A program made the translations under genes and the position numbers. Of a stretch of 29,599 nt of DNA, positions 8,037 through 16,114 are shown in pieces. Every line of letters starts with the position of its first letter. The first letter of the stretch is position 1. The stretch lies in NCBI GenBank assembly GCA_035604635.1, contig DATNIC010000203.1, forward strand, positions 1-29,599, in the 5' to 3' direction. Source of the stretch: DATNIC01 sp035604635 (GTDB taxonomy: Bacteria > Vulcanimicrobiota > Vulcanimicrobiia > Vulcanimicrobiales > Vulcanimicrobiaceae). A model generated the notes under the pieces. It was not told where the DNA came from. It worked only from the letters and a program-made list of their open reading frames with translations, and made no database searches.

Positions 8037-9825
8037 CACGCCGCAAAAAGTCTCGTGTGGAATTCTGCGGCTCGAGCACGTGGGTCGCGACGTTGAGATC
8101 AATGGTTGGGTCAACCGGCGCCGGGATCACGGCGGTTTGATCTTTATCGACGTTCGCGATCACGACGGGATCACACAGGCCGTCTTCGACCCCGAGCAAG
8201 CCGAAGCGTTTGCGCTCGCGGAGTCGTTGCGCAGCGAAGATGTGATCCGCGTTCACGGCGCCGTGCGCCGGCGTCCCCAGGGGACCGAGAATCCGCGCCT
8301 GGCGACGGGTGACGTCGAGGTCGGCGTCCATGACGTCGTGATCCTGGGCCGCTCGAAGACGCCGCCCTTTCCGATCTCCGTCGACGAAGACGTCGACGAG
8401 AGCTTGCGCCTGCGCTTTCGTTACCTCGATCTGCGCCGCGCGCGGATGCAAGAGAACATGCGGGTCCGCCACAGGCTCGTCAAGGCGATGCGGGACTATT
8501 TCGACGAGCTCGACTTTCTCGAAATCGAGACGCCTTGCCTCATCAAGACGACGCCGGAAGGGGCGCGCGACTACCTGGTCCCCAGCCGCATCCACCCGGG
8601 AACCTTTTATGCGCTCCCGCAGTCGCCGCAGATCCTCAAACAATGTCTCATGATCGGCGGGATGGGGCGCTACATGCAGATCGCGCGCTGCTTTCGCGAT
8701 GAGGATCCGCGCGCAGACCGGCAGCCTGAGTTCACGCAGCTCGACGTCGAGTTGTCCTTCGTCGGCCAAGAAGACATCATCGGCGTGATGGAAGGCTGCA
8801 TGATCTACACGTGGCGCAAGGCGCTCGGGATCGAGCTGGGACCGTTCCCACGGATGCGCCATGCCGAAGCGATCGCGCGCTTCGGCGTCGACAAGCCCGA
8901 TCTGCGCTTCGGCCTCGAGCTCTCCGACGTCGCTCCCCTCTTTGCTCACTCCGAATTTTCGCTCTTCCGGACCCTCGCGAACGAGGAGAAGAGCCGCATC
9001 GCAGCCTTGCGCTACCCCGATGGCGCCGCGCTTTCGCGGCGCGACTTCGACGCGTTAACCGAGACGGCCAAAGAGTTCGGCGCGAAAGGCTTGGTTTGGA
9101 TCGCGCTCGCCCGGGACGGGATGAAGAGCTCGATCGCGCGCTTCCTCGACGACGGTCTGGTCGAAAAGTTGCGCACGGCGGTCGGCGCGGAGAATGGCGA
9201 CGCGATCTTGCTCGTCGGCGACGAGTATGCTGCGGCGTCCGACGTTGCCGGCAAGCTGCGCATCGAGATCGGGGAACGTTGCAAGCTGCGCGATCCCCGG
9301 AAGTTCGCGTTTGGATGGGTCCTCGATTTCCCGCTGTTCGAACGCGACGCCGAAACGGGCGGGCTGGCGCCTGCCCATCATCCTTTTACCGCGCCGGCCG
9401 ACGGCCAGGAAGCGCTGATCGATTCGGATCCGCTCGCCGTCCGCGCGCAGCACTACGACATGATCCTCAACGGCTACGAGCTCGGGAGCGGATCGATCCG
9501 CATCCACTCGCCGGCCCTGCAAAAGAAGATCTTCGAGTTGATCGGCTTGACCGACGAGGAGATCGCCGACCGCTTCGGCTTCTTTATCGAGGCCTTCGAT
9601 TACGGCGCGCCGCCGCACGGCGGAATGGCGCTAGGGGTCGACCGGATCGCGATGCTCGCGTGCGGCGAGACGAGCATTCGCGAGGTCATCGCGTTTCCGA
9701 AAAATCAAATGGCGCGCGATCTGATGATCGACGCGCCCTCGACGGCCCCGGAGAAGACGCTCCGCGAGCTATCGCTCGAGGTACGTGCCCCCGCCGCTAA
9801 GGGCGGACGTACCGGGTCTCCTTAG
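8026..9825 (+). CDS. aspS: Aspartyl-tRNA synthetase, probably non-discriminating (Asp/Asn)
   Basis: 599 residues, close to the usual length of bacterial AspRS (about 590). The N-terminal OB fold reads INGWVNRRRDHGGLIFIDVR. Class II motif 2 is FRDEDPRADRQPEFTQLD from F223, and motif 3 is GMALGVDRIAML (G533-R540). The central region should hold the bacterial GAD insertion. It charges tRNA-Asp with aspartate. H35 and G86 (PQGTEN context) match positions that are His and Gly in the non-discriminating enzyme of Pseudomonas aeruginosa, suggesting it also charges tRNA-Asn and needs GatCAB. The last residues, AAKGGRTGSP, come from the repeat at 9795-9824, an added tail. Confidence 0.96.
   Translation: MASNTPQKVSCGILRLEHVGRDVEINGWVNRRRDHGGLIFIDVRDHDGITQAVFDPEQAEAFALAESLRSEDVIRVHGAVRRRPQGTENPRLATGDVEVGVHDVVILGRSKTPPFPISVDEDVDESLRLRFRYLDLRRARMQENMRVRHRLVKAMRDYFDELDFLEIETPCLIKTTPEGARDYLVPSRIHPGTFYALPQSPQILKQCLMIGGMGRYMQIARCFRDEDPRADRQPEFTQLDVELSFVGQEDIIGVMEGCMIYTWRKALGIELGPFPRMRHAEAIARFGVDKPDLRFGLELSDVAPLFAHSEFSLFRTLANEEKSRIAALRYPDGAALSRRDFDALTETAKEFGAKGLVWIALARDGMKSSIARFLDDGLVEKLRTAVGAENGDAILLVGDEYAAASDVAGKLRIEIGERCKLRDPRKFAFGWVLDFPLFERDAETGGLAPAHHPFTAPADGQEALIDSDPLAVRAQHYDMILNGYELGSGSIRIHSPALQKKIFELIGLTDEEIADRFGFFIEAFDYGAPPHGGMALGVDRIAMLACGETSIREVIAFPKNQMARDLMIDAPSTAPEKTLRELSLEVRAPAAKGGRTGSP
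9795..9824 (+). repeat. 30-nt repeat, copy 1, forming the end of aspS
   Basis: Positions 9795-9824 match 9864-9893 at 27 of 30 bases (offset 69), including 17 identical bases from CGTACCGG to CTCCTTA. The start of the repeat forms a stem of CCGCC with GGCGG around a CTAA-containing loop. The repeat contributes the final codons and the stop region of aspS. No T-run follows. Confidence 0.7.
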
Positions 9826-9863
9826 AGCATTTTGCTAGCTCAAGCTGAGTGCTCACCGTCGCG

Positions 9864-9893
9864 CGCTAAGAGCGCGCGTACCGGGTCTCCTTA
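9864..9893 (+). repeat. 30-nt repeat, copy 2, overlapping the end of the opposing small ORF
   Basis: Second copy of the repeat at 9795-9824. Here the stem is GCGCGC/GCGCGC (9861-9866/9872-9877, loop TAAGA), so the stem sequence differs while the loop core and the 3' flank are kept. Read on the minus strand it encodes the last residues and TAG of the small ORF at 9866-10057. A further imperfect palindrome (GAGCA...TGCTC, about 9825-9854) lies between the copies. Confidence 0.7.
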
Positions 9894-10057
9894 AACAACA
9901 TCCGTTTGTTCAGCTCGCGCAACGCTGCGATCGACCGGCGGTGCTCCTCGCCGTTCATGCCTCCGGCGTTCCGCTCGGACGCGTCTAGGCTCAACTCGCG
10001 TGCAGCGTAGATGACAAAGGCGGCGTAGCCGCGGTCGTCGATGGTATAGCGCTTCAT
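9866..10057 (-). CDS. Small hypothetical protein
   Basis: 63 residues beginning MKRYTIDDRGYAAFVIYAAR, with a mixed, plausible soluble composition (many charged residues, one short hydrophobic strand, no signal or membrane segment). I do not recognise the family. It lies 32 bases downstream of the uracil-DNA glycosylase stop on the same strand and could be the last gene of that operon. TAGAAT ends a few bases before the ATG and resembles a -10 box, so a near-leaderless transcript is also conceivable. A purine-rich GGAAAAGG lies too far upstream for a normal ribosome site. The last eight or so residues come from repeat copy 2. It may be real or chance; conservation of the first 50 residues would decide. 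Confidence 0.45.
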   Translation of the reverse strand: MKRYTIDDRGYAAFVIYAARELSLDASERNAGGMNGEEHRRSIAALRELNKRMLFKETRYARS

Positions 10058-10089
10058 GATATTCTAGTGTATTGCCCACCTTTTCCAGC

Positions 10090-10809
10090 TTATGACGTAC
10101 CCGTCGCTTTTCGTAGTAACGATGCAGCCGTCCGAAAGATTTCATCGAGCATGGGCTCGGTCAAGACTCCCGTGTTGGTATTCTGACGGCTCGGGTGGTA
10201 GCTGGCAATGACGATCAAGCTCCGTCCGGTTTCATCTTGGTAAAGAGTCTGCGCGCCATGGGTAAAGCGGACTCTTGGGCTCCCCAGCCTATAGCGCTGG
10301 CGGAAAACTGCGTGGATCGTGTCATCGGCCAGCTTCCCGAGGGTGACGATGACGCGGACGCGCGGCATCGCATCGAGCTCTTCGAGCAAGAACGGCAGGC
10401 AGCGCTTACGCTGAAGCGGGGTCGGCTTGTTCCCCGGCGGCGCGCAGCGCAGTGCAGCCGTGATGTACGCATCGCGCAACTCCAGGCCGTCGTCGATCGA
10501 GACGGAGCGTCGCTGATTTGCAAAGCCGGCGCGGTGCAGCGTCCGGTATAGCCAAACTCCGGATGCGTCGCCGGTGAACATGCGGCCCGTGCGGTTCGAG
10601 CCGTGCGCACCGGGAGCGAGACCGACGATGAGGAGGCGAGCGTTGCGATCGCCGAAGCCCGGCACGGGTTTGCCCCAATAGGCCGAATCGCGATGCTCCC
10701 GCTTCTTGACCCGCGCGATCTGAGCGCAATAGGCGCGCAACTCCGGGCAACGCTTGCAGATGACGACGCGGCGCGCGATCGCAGCGAGTGCCTCCGTTGG
10801 GGATGACAT
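10090..10809 (-). CDS. Family 5 uracil-DNA glycosylase (UDGb type, 4Fe-4S)
   Basis: 239 residues. Active-site motif A is GLAPGAHGSNRTGRMFTGD (residues 63-81), the form lacking the catalytic Asp/Asn of other families and diagnostic of family 5 (UDGb). The C-terminal motif is SYHPSRQNTNTG. Cysteines in the N-terminal CKRC (C18, C21) and in the RCAPPGNK...KRC region are the expected ligands of the 4Fe-4S cluster. The enzyme removes uracil, and in this family often hypoxanthine, from DNA to start base excision repair. Its ATG begins 1 base after the trmL stop, so the two are likely co-transcribed. Confidence 0.93.
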   Translation of the reverse strand: MSSPTEALAAIARRVVICKRCPELRAYCAQIARVKKREHRDSAYWGKPVPGFGDRNARLLIVGLAPGAHGSNRTGRMFTGDASGVWLYRTLHRAGFANQRRSVSIDDGLELRDAYITAALRCAPPGNKPTPLQRKRCLPFLLEELDAMPRVRVIVTLGKLADDTIHAVFRQRYRLGSPRVRFTHGAQTLYQDETGRSLIVIASYHPSRQNTNTGVLTEPMLDEIFRTAASLLRKATGTS

Positions 10810-10810
10810 G

Positions 10811-11329
10811 CTACGTTAGGCCTGGGAAGCCAAGGCGTGCGAGGGCGGCGTACGTCGCGATCCCGACGCAGGTCGAGAGGTTGAGGCTGCGGACGCTCCC
10901 GTCGCGCATCGGGATGCGCAGCGAGCGCCACGGGTGCGTCTCTAGGACGACGTGCGGCAAGCCGGCCGTCTCCTTTCCGAAGACGAGCGCGTCGCCGAGT
11001 GCGAAAGCCGCGTCGGTGTACCGGCGCCGCCCACGGGTCGAGAAGAACCACAGCTTCTCAGCGTCCCAAGCGGCCAGGAACGCATCGAACGACGGATGGA
11101 CGACGAGGTTGATCGACGCCCAGTAGTCTAGTCCGGCGCGTTTGAGCTCGCGATCGTCGATCGAGAAACCGAGCGGCTCGACAAGGTGGAGCACGCAATC
11201 GGTCGCGGCGCACAGACGCGCGATGTTCCCGGTGTTCGGCGGGATTTCGGGTTCGACAAGGACGACGTGCAGGGGGGCGCCTTCCGCTTCCGCGATCGGG
11301 ATGATGCGCTCGGCAGGCTGCGCGCTCAC
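10811..11329 (-). CDS. trmL: tRNA (cytidine/uridine-34 2'-O)-methyltransferase TrmL
   Basis: 172 residues from the GTG at 11329, which overlaps the upstream gene's TGA (GTGA); longer upstream reading would only add Arg-rich out-of-family sequence. The SPOUT/SpoU signature is visible: HVVLVEPEIPPNTGNIARLC at the N-terminal strand, LVFGKETAGL in the middle, and RSLNLSTCVGIATYAAL forming the C-terminal knot that binds S-adenosylmethionine. The family methylates the wobble ribose of certain Leu tRNAs and acts as a dimer. The product is slightly longer than E. coli TrmL (157 residues) because of an N-terminal extension of about 19 residues. Confidence 0.93.
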   Translation of the reverse strand: MSAQPAERIIPIAEAEGAPLHVVLVEPEIPPNTGNIARLCAATDCVLHLVEPLGFSIDDRELKRAGLDYWASINLVVHPSFDAFLAAWDAEKLWFFSTRGRRRYTDAAFALGDALVFGKETAGLPHVVLETHPWRSLRIPMRDGSVRSLNLSTCVGIATYAALARLGFPGLT

Positions 11330-12195
11330 GGGTCGTTGACCAGCGCGACGGGATCGGGCCCTTGCAGCGGTGCGACGACGTAGGCGATCCCGCCATGCGC
11401 GAGCCACGCGCACTCGAGCTGCGCGCGCCGGTACGTCACGCGAACGTCAGGCTGCGCCGGATCGTTGACGACCGGGTCGCCCAGCGCATCGAATCCCCGC
11501 AGCACTGCCAAATGTCCGTCGCTGTGCTCGAGCGGCGCACCGTCGAGTTCACCCGGCTTCCATGCGTACGAGAGCGCGAGCGGCAAGCCGCGGGAAACAA
11601 ACGCGTGCGCATGCTCGAGATCGCGCAGATATGCAACGAAGGTGCGTAAGCCGAACGACGAGGCGTAGGCCACATTGAACGTCCAGTTCCCCGTCCCGTC
11701 GTAGGCATCGTCATGGACGGCTCCCGCGACGGATTGGACGTCGACGCGATAGCCGTGGAACTGGAGAAGCATCGCGAGCGACGCCGGACTGCACCAGCCG
11801 CGGTCCCCGTTCATGAACTGCGAACATTGCGGGACGTCGAGCTCGAACGGTGCGACCGCAGCGGCGGGGCGCGCCGGCAGTCCCGCGGGCGTCGCCAACG
11901 CAAGGGCGTCCATTCGTTCGGACGAGCGGACGTCGATCGCGGCAAAGGGCTTGGTCGCGGCTACGACGTCCGTTTCGATCGTCACTTCCTCGTCGCGCGG
12001 GCTGAGCGACTGACGATTGTGCGGCGACCACTTCACGTAGGGTAGCCAAGCGGAGCGGTACGCGTCCGCGAAGCGGACCCGCAGCGAGAGCGAGCCTTCG
12101 GCGGCACGCGAGTTCCAGCTCACGACCCCGACGCTCGTCGGCTCGCAGTGCAGCGTCGCCTCCTTATCGGAGGGCCGGACGAAGCTGACCGGCAT
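11326..12195 (-). CDS. C39-like cysteine peptidase (papain-like fold)
   Basis: 289 residues. The C-terminal half is a C39_2-type peptidase domain with Cys135 in GDRGWCSPASLAM, His228 in DGHLAVLRGF and Asp245 in PVVNDPA, forming a plausible Cys-His-Asp triad. The N-terminal 110 residues resemble a beta-rich accessory domain (VKWSPHNRQSLSPRDEEVTIETD) of unknown function. No signal peptide or lipobox is seen from this start, so it appears cytoplasmic unless exported unconventionally. It follows a peptide-binding lipoprotein gene and precedes trmL. A role in peptide or murein turnover is an inference from context. Its start codon sits directly after structured element copy 2, which supplies the likely ribosome site. 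Confidence 0.82.
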   Translation of the reverse strand: MPVSFVRPSDKEATLHCEPTSVGVVSWNSRAAEGSLSLRVRFADAYRSAWLPYVKWSPHNRQSLSPRDEEVTIETDVVAATKPFAAIDVRSSERMDALALATPAGLPARPAAAVAPFELDVPQCSQFMNGDRGWCSPASLAMLLQFHGYRVDVQSVAGAVHDDAYDGTGNWTFNVAYASSFGLRTFVAYLRDLEHAHAFVSRGLPLALSYAWKPGELDGAPLEHSDGHLAVLRGFDALGDPVVNDPAQPDVRVTYRRAQLECAWLAHGGIAYVVAPLQGPDPVALVNDP

Positions 12196-12321
12196 TTAAA
12201 GGCGCTCCGCCACAGGCTCCGCGCCCCCCACGCTTCGCGTGGGGCCCCCATCCCATGGCTCCCTCACAAGTTCGTCATAACAACGATTCCCCGAGGGGTC
12301 GCCAAACGACACGGTGCTAAA
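12196..12321 (-). repeat. Intergenic structured element, copy 2 (about 126 nt), ending at a start codon
   Basis: Read on the minus strand, this runs from the stop region of the peptide-binding-protein gene (the TAG is part of the element) to the base before the ATG at 12195. It is homologous to 6033-6160. The 8-bp stem (12237-12244 with 12226-12233, GAA loop) has a C-G pair where copy 1 has T-A, a compensatory change. GGCG/CGCC around GAG lies at 12201-12211 and holds the GGAG that precedes the start codon by 9 bases. Identity with copy 1 falls toward the upstream end, though short stems there are also retained in altered sequence. Confidence 0.75.
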
Positions 12322-13939
12322 TACTCCATTCCCACGAGTTCCAGAAGCTCGTGATGAACTGCGCCGGCTTGTAGTTCTTCAAGTCGCTGTTGTACGCTGC
12401 GAACTGATTCTGCCAGTACAAGAACACTGCTGGAACAAGCTCGTGGATGCGTTCTTCCTCTCGTTGATAGAGCGCTTTGCGCTGCGCGCGATCGTACGTG
12501 TGGGTTGCCGCGATCGCCGTTTGCGAGATGATCGGGTCGGCCAGAAACGTCGTGTTCGCGCCGCGCGGGGGGATGAACTGCGCGGCCCAGCTCCCCGCGT
12601 TGTCCGGGTCGGGACCGTTCGTGTCGACGGACCATGACATGTCGTAACGCCCGCCGTAGAGCGGCCCGTCCTGCGCGAAAAGCAGACTGACGGGATAGTT
12701 CTTGATCGCGAGGTCGATTCCGACCCCGCGGAGCTGCTGCTGCATCTGCACTTCGGCTTGCTCGTTGGGCTGATTGTTGGTGCTGGATGAAATGCTCGTC
12801 CGCAGAGCGAGGGCGCCTCGGTGCCGTAACCCGTCGCCGCCGATGCGCCAGCCGGCTGCGTCGAGCAGCTTGCTCGCATCGGCCGGATCGTGGCGGTAGA
12901 GCGGAATCGCCGGTGCCGCCCAGGAGGTCGGGATGATGTCGCTGTGCGCGCGCAGGTTGTAGCCGTGATAGATGACCGTGTTGATGCGATCCCAGTCGAT
13001 CGCCTCTGCGATCGCCAACCGCACGCGCACGTCGGCTAGCTCGCGCTTGCGCGTATTGAACGCGAGATGCCGCCAGTTGGCGCTCAGACGCTCTCCGACG
13101 GCGATGCCGTCGAGTCGCGACAACTCATCGACGTGATTGACCGTAACGCTGTCGATGAGATCGATCTCGTGCGTGCGCAGCTGCGTAAAGAGTACATCGG
13201 GGTTCGGGACGATGCGGTAGGTGAGCGCGGACAGCTTCGGCGCGCCCCGCCAGTACCGCGGATTCGGCACGAACTCGAGCGAGGCGCCGTGAGCCCATTT
13301 CTTCAAGAGCCACGGGCCGCTCGAGATCGGCGCAGCATTGAACGGCGCAGCGTTGAGGTCGGGGAGTGCGCCGAGGACGTGCTCGGGGAGCGGCGGGTAC
13401 GCGCTCCCGCCCCCGCCGCCGAGCGCGCCGATGAACGAGACGTTGGGTTCGCGCAAGCGCACGACCGCGGTGTAAGGATCGGGCAGATCGATCGAGACGA
13501 CGTCATCCCACCCGGCGCGCAGCTTCACGTTGTTGCGCGGATTCATGGTAGCTCGCCACGTGAAGCGAAAATCGCGCGCATCGAGCGGTGCGCCGTCCGA
13601 CCACTTCACGCCCCTGCGAAAGTGCAGCGTGAGCGTCATGCCGTCTTTCGATATACCGCCGTTTTGGTACGTCGGGATCTGCGTTGCGAGCTCGGGGACG
13701 AGCTCGCCGCGTTGATCGTAGCGAAAGACCGGGGCGAAGACGAGCGCGTCGATTTGATCGGTCGCATCCGTGTGCGCGAACATCGGATTGAGGCTGTCGG
13801 GCTCGTCAGTCGAGCCGATGCGCAGGTAGCCCGCGACCGTCCAAGGATGGCGCGCGCCACCGCCTTGGCTCGTCGGCGCGACGCGCGTGCACGCTGCGAG
13901 CATGCAGATGGCGGCGAGCGCGGCGAGCCCGCGACTCAC
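12317..13939 (-). CDS. ABC transporter peptide-binding lipoprotein (SBP family 5)
   Basis: 540 residues. MSRGLAALAAICMLAAC is a lipoprotein signal with lipobox LAAC (Cys17 lipidated), so the mature protein should be anchored in an envelope membrane. GYLRIGSTDEPDSLNPMF and the long C-terminal half match the OppA/DppA family (SBP_bac_5). These proteins capture oligopeptides, or in some members murein peptides, for an ABC permease. No permease or ATPase genes are adjacent, so partners must lie elsewhere. The ATG overlaps the dgcN TGA by 4 bases, tying it to a D-glutamate/dipeptide epimerase operon and suggesting peptides as ligand. Confidence 0.93.
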   Translation of the reverse strand: MSRGLAALAAICMLAACTRVAPTSQGGGARHPWTVAGYLRIGSTDEPDSLNPMFAHTDATDQIDALVFAPVFRYDQRGELVPELATQIPTYQNGGISKDGMTLTLHFRRGVKWSDGAPLDARDFRFTWRATMNPRNNVKLRAGWDDVVSIDLPDPYTAVVRLREPNVSFIGALGGGGGSAYPPLPEHVLGALPDLNAAPFNAAPISSGPWLLKKWAHGASLEFVPNPRYWRGAPKLSALTYRIVPNPDVLFTQLRTHEIDLIDSVTVNHVDELSRLDGIAVGERLSANWRHLAFNTRKRELADVRVRLAIAEAIDWDRINTVIYHGYNLRAHSDIIPTSWAAPAIPLYRHDPADASKLLDAAGWRIGGDGLRHRGALALRTSISSSTNNQPNEQAEVQMQQQLRGVGIDLAIKNYPVSLLFAQDGPLYGGRYDMSWSVDTNGPDPDNAGSWAAQFIPPRGANTTFLADPIISQTAIAATHTYDRAQRKALYQREEERIHELVPAVFLYWQNQFAAYNSDLKNYKPAQFITSFWNSWEWSI

Positions 13940-14997
13940 GCGTGCAGCGGTCGGCTCTTGGTTAACGAGCGAATGACCCTGTCGTAAAGGTGGTCGGCGC
14001 CGAACCGGACGAGGTCGTCGGCCGGCAGGCCGGTTTCCGCGCGCGCTTGGTCGATCGCCTTATGCGCTTCGACGTCGCTCAAACCGGACGTGTTGAGCGC
14101 GATCGCGATAACCTTAGCCGGCTTCACGCTCGCGCACAGCGATTCGTACGAGCGGATCATCTCGCGATACGAAAGGACCGGCGTGTGGAAGCCTTCGATG
14201 TGCTTGCGCGTCACCATGTGACACAGGATCAAAGCGTCGGGTGCAGCTCCGAACAAGAGCGCAAGGGTGACCGGCGCATAGGCCGGGTGATTGATCGCCC
14301 CTTGACCTTCGATGAAGAGCAGATCGGCTTCACGCGACGCCTCGCAAACGAGCGACTCGGCGGCGCCGGGCGCAAAGTCGGTAATCACGCGATCGACGGC
14401 AATGCCCCAGCCTGCGATCATGATGCCGGTCTGTCCGGTCGGCACGAACTTGGCGTGCCGGCCGGCGTTTCGGGCGACCTTCGTCAGCTCGAGCGCGGTG
14501 GTCATCTTTCCGACGGCGCAATCACTCCCGACCGTGAGGACGCTGATCGCACCGATCTTGTACGCGGCGCCGGAGAACAGCGGCGACGGCGGCGGGATAC
14601 GGACGTCCCAAATACGCGTCCCGTGCTCGGCGGCAAGGCGGGCGAATTCGTCGTCGTCGCCGATCAAGTCGTGCAGTCCGCTCACGATCTCGAGTTGACC
14701 GCGAATTGCGGATGAGATCTCGCGCCGCCACGCCGACGGAAGCTTCCCACCCGGCGGAGCCAGGCCGATCAGCAGCGCGGTCGGTTCGTACCACAAGCCG
14801 GCGGCGACGTCTTCGACGATCGGCGCCTCGCTGCGAACATGCGGCAGGACGTCACAGACGCGCTTCCCGGTGAGCGTCGGGTCGACGACGGCGACGGTCG
14901 GATCGTCGGCGTAGGCGATGACGCCGTGCGCCGTTTTGGCGCCGCGCCCGGCGAATGCGCCCGGCGCGAGGATGAGGTACCGCCGCGAATGCTTCAC
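13936..14997 (-). CDS. dgcN: DUF1611/DgcN-like P-loop protein (D-glutamate N-acetyltransferase candidate)
   Basis: 353 residues from the GTG at 14997, which overlaps the dgcA TGA (GTGA); an upstream open frame has no family similarity. The central region carries a P-loop-like GSDCAVGKMT (residues 157-166), followed by PTGQTGIMIAGWG and LFIEGQGAINHP, hallmarks of the DUF1611 family. Members paired with a dipeptide epimerase-like racemase were described as DgcN-DgcA, which convert D-glutamate to L-glutamate through N-acetylated intermediates in marine bacteria. The pairing here is exact and translationally coupled. Older annotations call the family NAD-dependent epimerase/dehydratase. Function by homology only. 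Confidence 0.85.
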   Translation of the reverse strand: MKHSRRYLILAPGAFAGRGAKTAHGVIAYADDPTVAVVDPTLTGKRVCDVLPHVRSEAPIVEDVAAGLWYEPTALLIGLAPPGGKLPSAWRREISSAIRGQLEIVSGLHDLIGDDDEFARLAAEHGTRIWDVRIPPPSPLFSGAAYKIGAISVLTVGSDCAVGKMTTALELTKVARNAGRHAKFVPTGQTGIMIAGWGIAVDRVITDFAPGAAESLVCEASREADLLFIEGQGAINHPAYAPVTLALLFGAAPDALILCHMVTRKHIEGFHTPVLSYREMIRSYESLCASVKPAKVIAIALNTSGLSDVEAHKAIDQARAETGLPADDLVRFGADHLYDRVIRSLTKSRPLHA

Positions 14998-16022
14998 GCT
15001 TCCACCGTAACCGCCGGCTCGAGCGATTCGGTCACGCCCAGTCCCGGCGCATCCGGGATGACCAATCTTCCGCTCTCGTCGTAGCGCAGGCCCGTGAACG
15101 GATCCTCTGCGGTCAGAAACGGACCGTCGAGATCGGCCCAATCGACGAGCGGCGAAAGGTGTGCGGCGGCCGTTGAGAGGATCGCGCTCTCCAGCATGCA
15201 GCCGAGCATGATCTTGAAGCCGAGCGCACGCGCTGTATGAATCATCGCGAGCGCCGCGCGAATTCCCCCGCACTTGATCAACTTGATGTTGACGCCGTCG
15301 ACGCAACCGACGAGCGCGCTCAAGTCGCGGGCATCGCGCGCATCTTCGTCGGCGACGATCGGGATCCGCACGCGCTCGCGGATCCAGCGCAACCGCTCGG
15401 GCGCTCCGGCCGCAATCGGCTGCTCGCAAAATTCGATGTCGAAACGCTCGAGCTCCAGCAAGACGGCGACCGCCTGCTCGGGCGACCAACCTTCATTGGC
15501 GTCGATGCGAATCGTTCCGCGATAAACCGCCCGAATCGCCTCCATCGTTTCAATCTCTTGCCCCAGTCCGAGCTTGATCTTGAGGATCGGATGAGTCCCG
15601 GCGTCGAGTACTTTTTGTACCATTCGTTCGATCGAATCGATTCCGATCGTAAACGAGGTGACGGGCGTCATACGCGGATCGAGTCCGAAAAGCTGCCACA
15701 ACGGCCTTCCCAAATCGCGGCCGATGAGGTCATGCAGGGCAACGTCGAGACCGCAACGCGCCGCCGGCGGGAGCGCGTCGAGGATCGTATCGAGCCGGTA
15801 CGGATCGTCGACCGGGAACCGATATTCCGCGAACAAACGCTCGATCGATTCGATGCTTTCTTCGTAGCGCGGTGTCGGCGACGCTTCACCGAGCCCGTTC
15901 AGATTTCCGTACGTTAACCGAAATACGAGCGTTCTGGCGACCGACTCCGAGCCGCGAGCGATCGTGAACGTGTGGACCAGGGGAAGCTCCAGCCGCGAGA
16001 GCGAGAGCGCAAGACGAGCCAC
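14994..16022 (-). CDS. dgcA: Dipeptide epimerase / N-acetyl-D-glutamate racemase-like enolase-superfamily enzyme
   Basis: 342 residues from the GTG at 16022, the only start close to the conserved opening LSRLELPLVHTFTIARGS. The enolase-superfamily barrel shows the KIK base motif (K148, K150), metal ligands D174 (RIDANEGW), E200 (FCEQPI) and D225/D227 (ADED), and the second-lysine strand NIKLIKCGG. This is the muconate-lactonizing subgroup that includes L-Ala-D/L-Glu epimerase. Coupled to dgcN and a peptide-binding protein, it probably epimerises a glutamate moiety from murein or free D-glutamate. It is the first gene of the minus-strand operon, divergent from the binding-protein gene at 16128. 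Confidence 0.9.
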   Translation of the reverse strand: MARLALSLSRLELPLVHTFTIARGSESVARTLVFRLTYGNLNGLGEASPTPRYEESIESIERLFAEYRFPVDDPYRLDTILDALPPAARCGLDVALHDLIGRDLGRPLWQLFGLDPRMTPVTSFTIGIDSIERMVQKVLDAGTHPILKIKLGLGQEIETMEAIRAVYRGTIRIDANEGWSPEQAVAVLLELERFDIEFCEQPIAAGAPERLRWIRERVRIPIVADEDARDARDLSALVGCVDGVNIKLIKCGGIRAALAMIHTARALGFKIMLGCMLESAILSTAAAHLSPLVDWADLDGPFLTAEDPFTGLRYDESGRLVIPDAPGLGVTESLEPAVTVEA

Positions 16023-16075
16023 ACGAGCGAGTTCCGCACCTGCGAAGGCCGTCCCCGCCGTTATGTTAGGAGGCG

Positions 16076-16114
16076 CGAAGGCGGCGGCTGCGAAGCCGCC
16101 GCGAAACGCCTTCG
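16076..16114. repeat. Long nested hairpin in the divergent intergenic region
   Basis: CGAAGGCG (16076-16083) pairs with CGCCTTCG (16107-16114). Inside it GCGGCT (16084-16089) pairs with AGCCGC (16094-16099) around the GNRA-type loop GCGA. The hairpin ends where the ribosome binding site GGAGG (16114-16118) of the gene at 16128 begins. It may regulate translation or be a dispersed palindrome; sequence differs from the 126-128 nt element. Confidence 0.6.

Noticed and set aside
9825..9854. Possible intrinsic terminator of aspS
   Set aside because: An imperfect palindrome exists but no T-run follows it; kept only as part of the repeat region.
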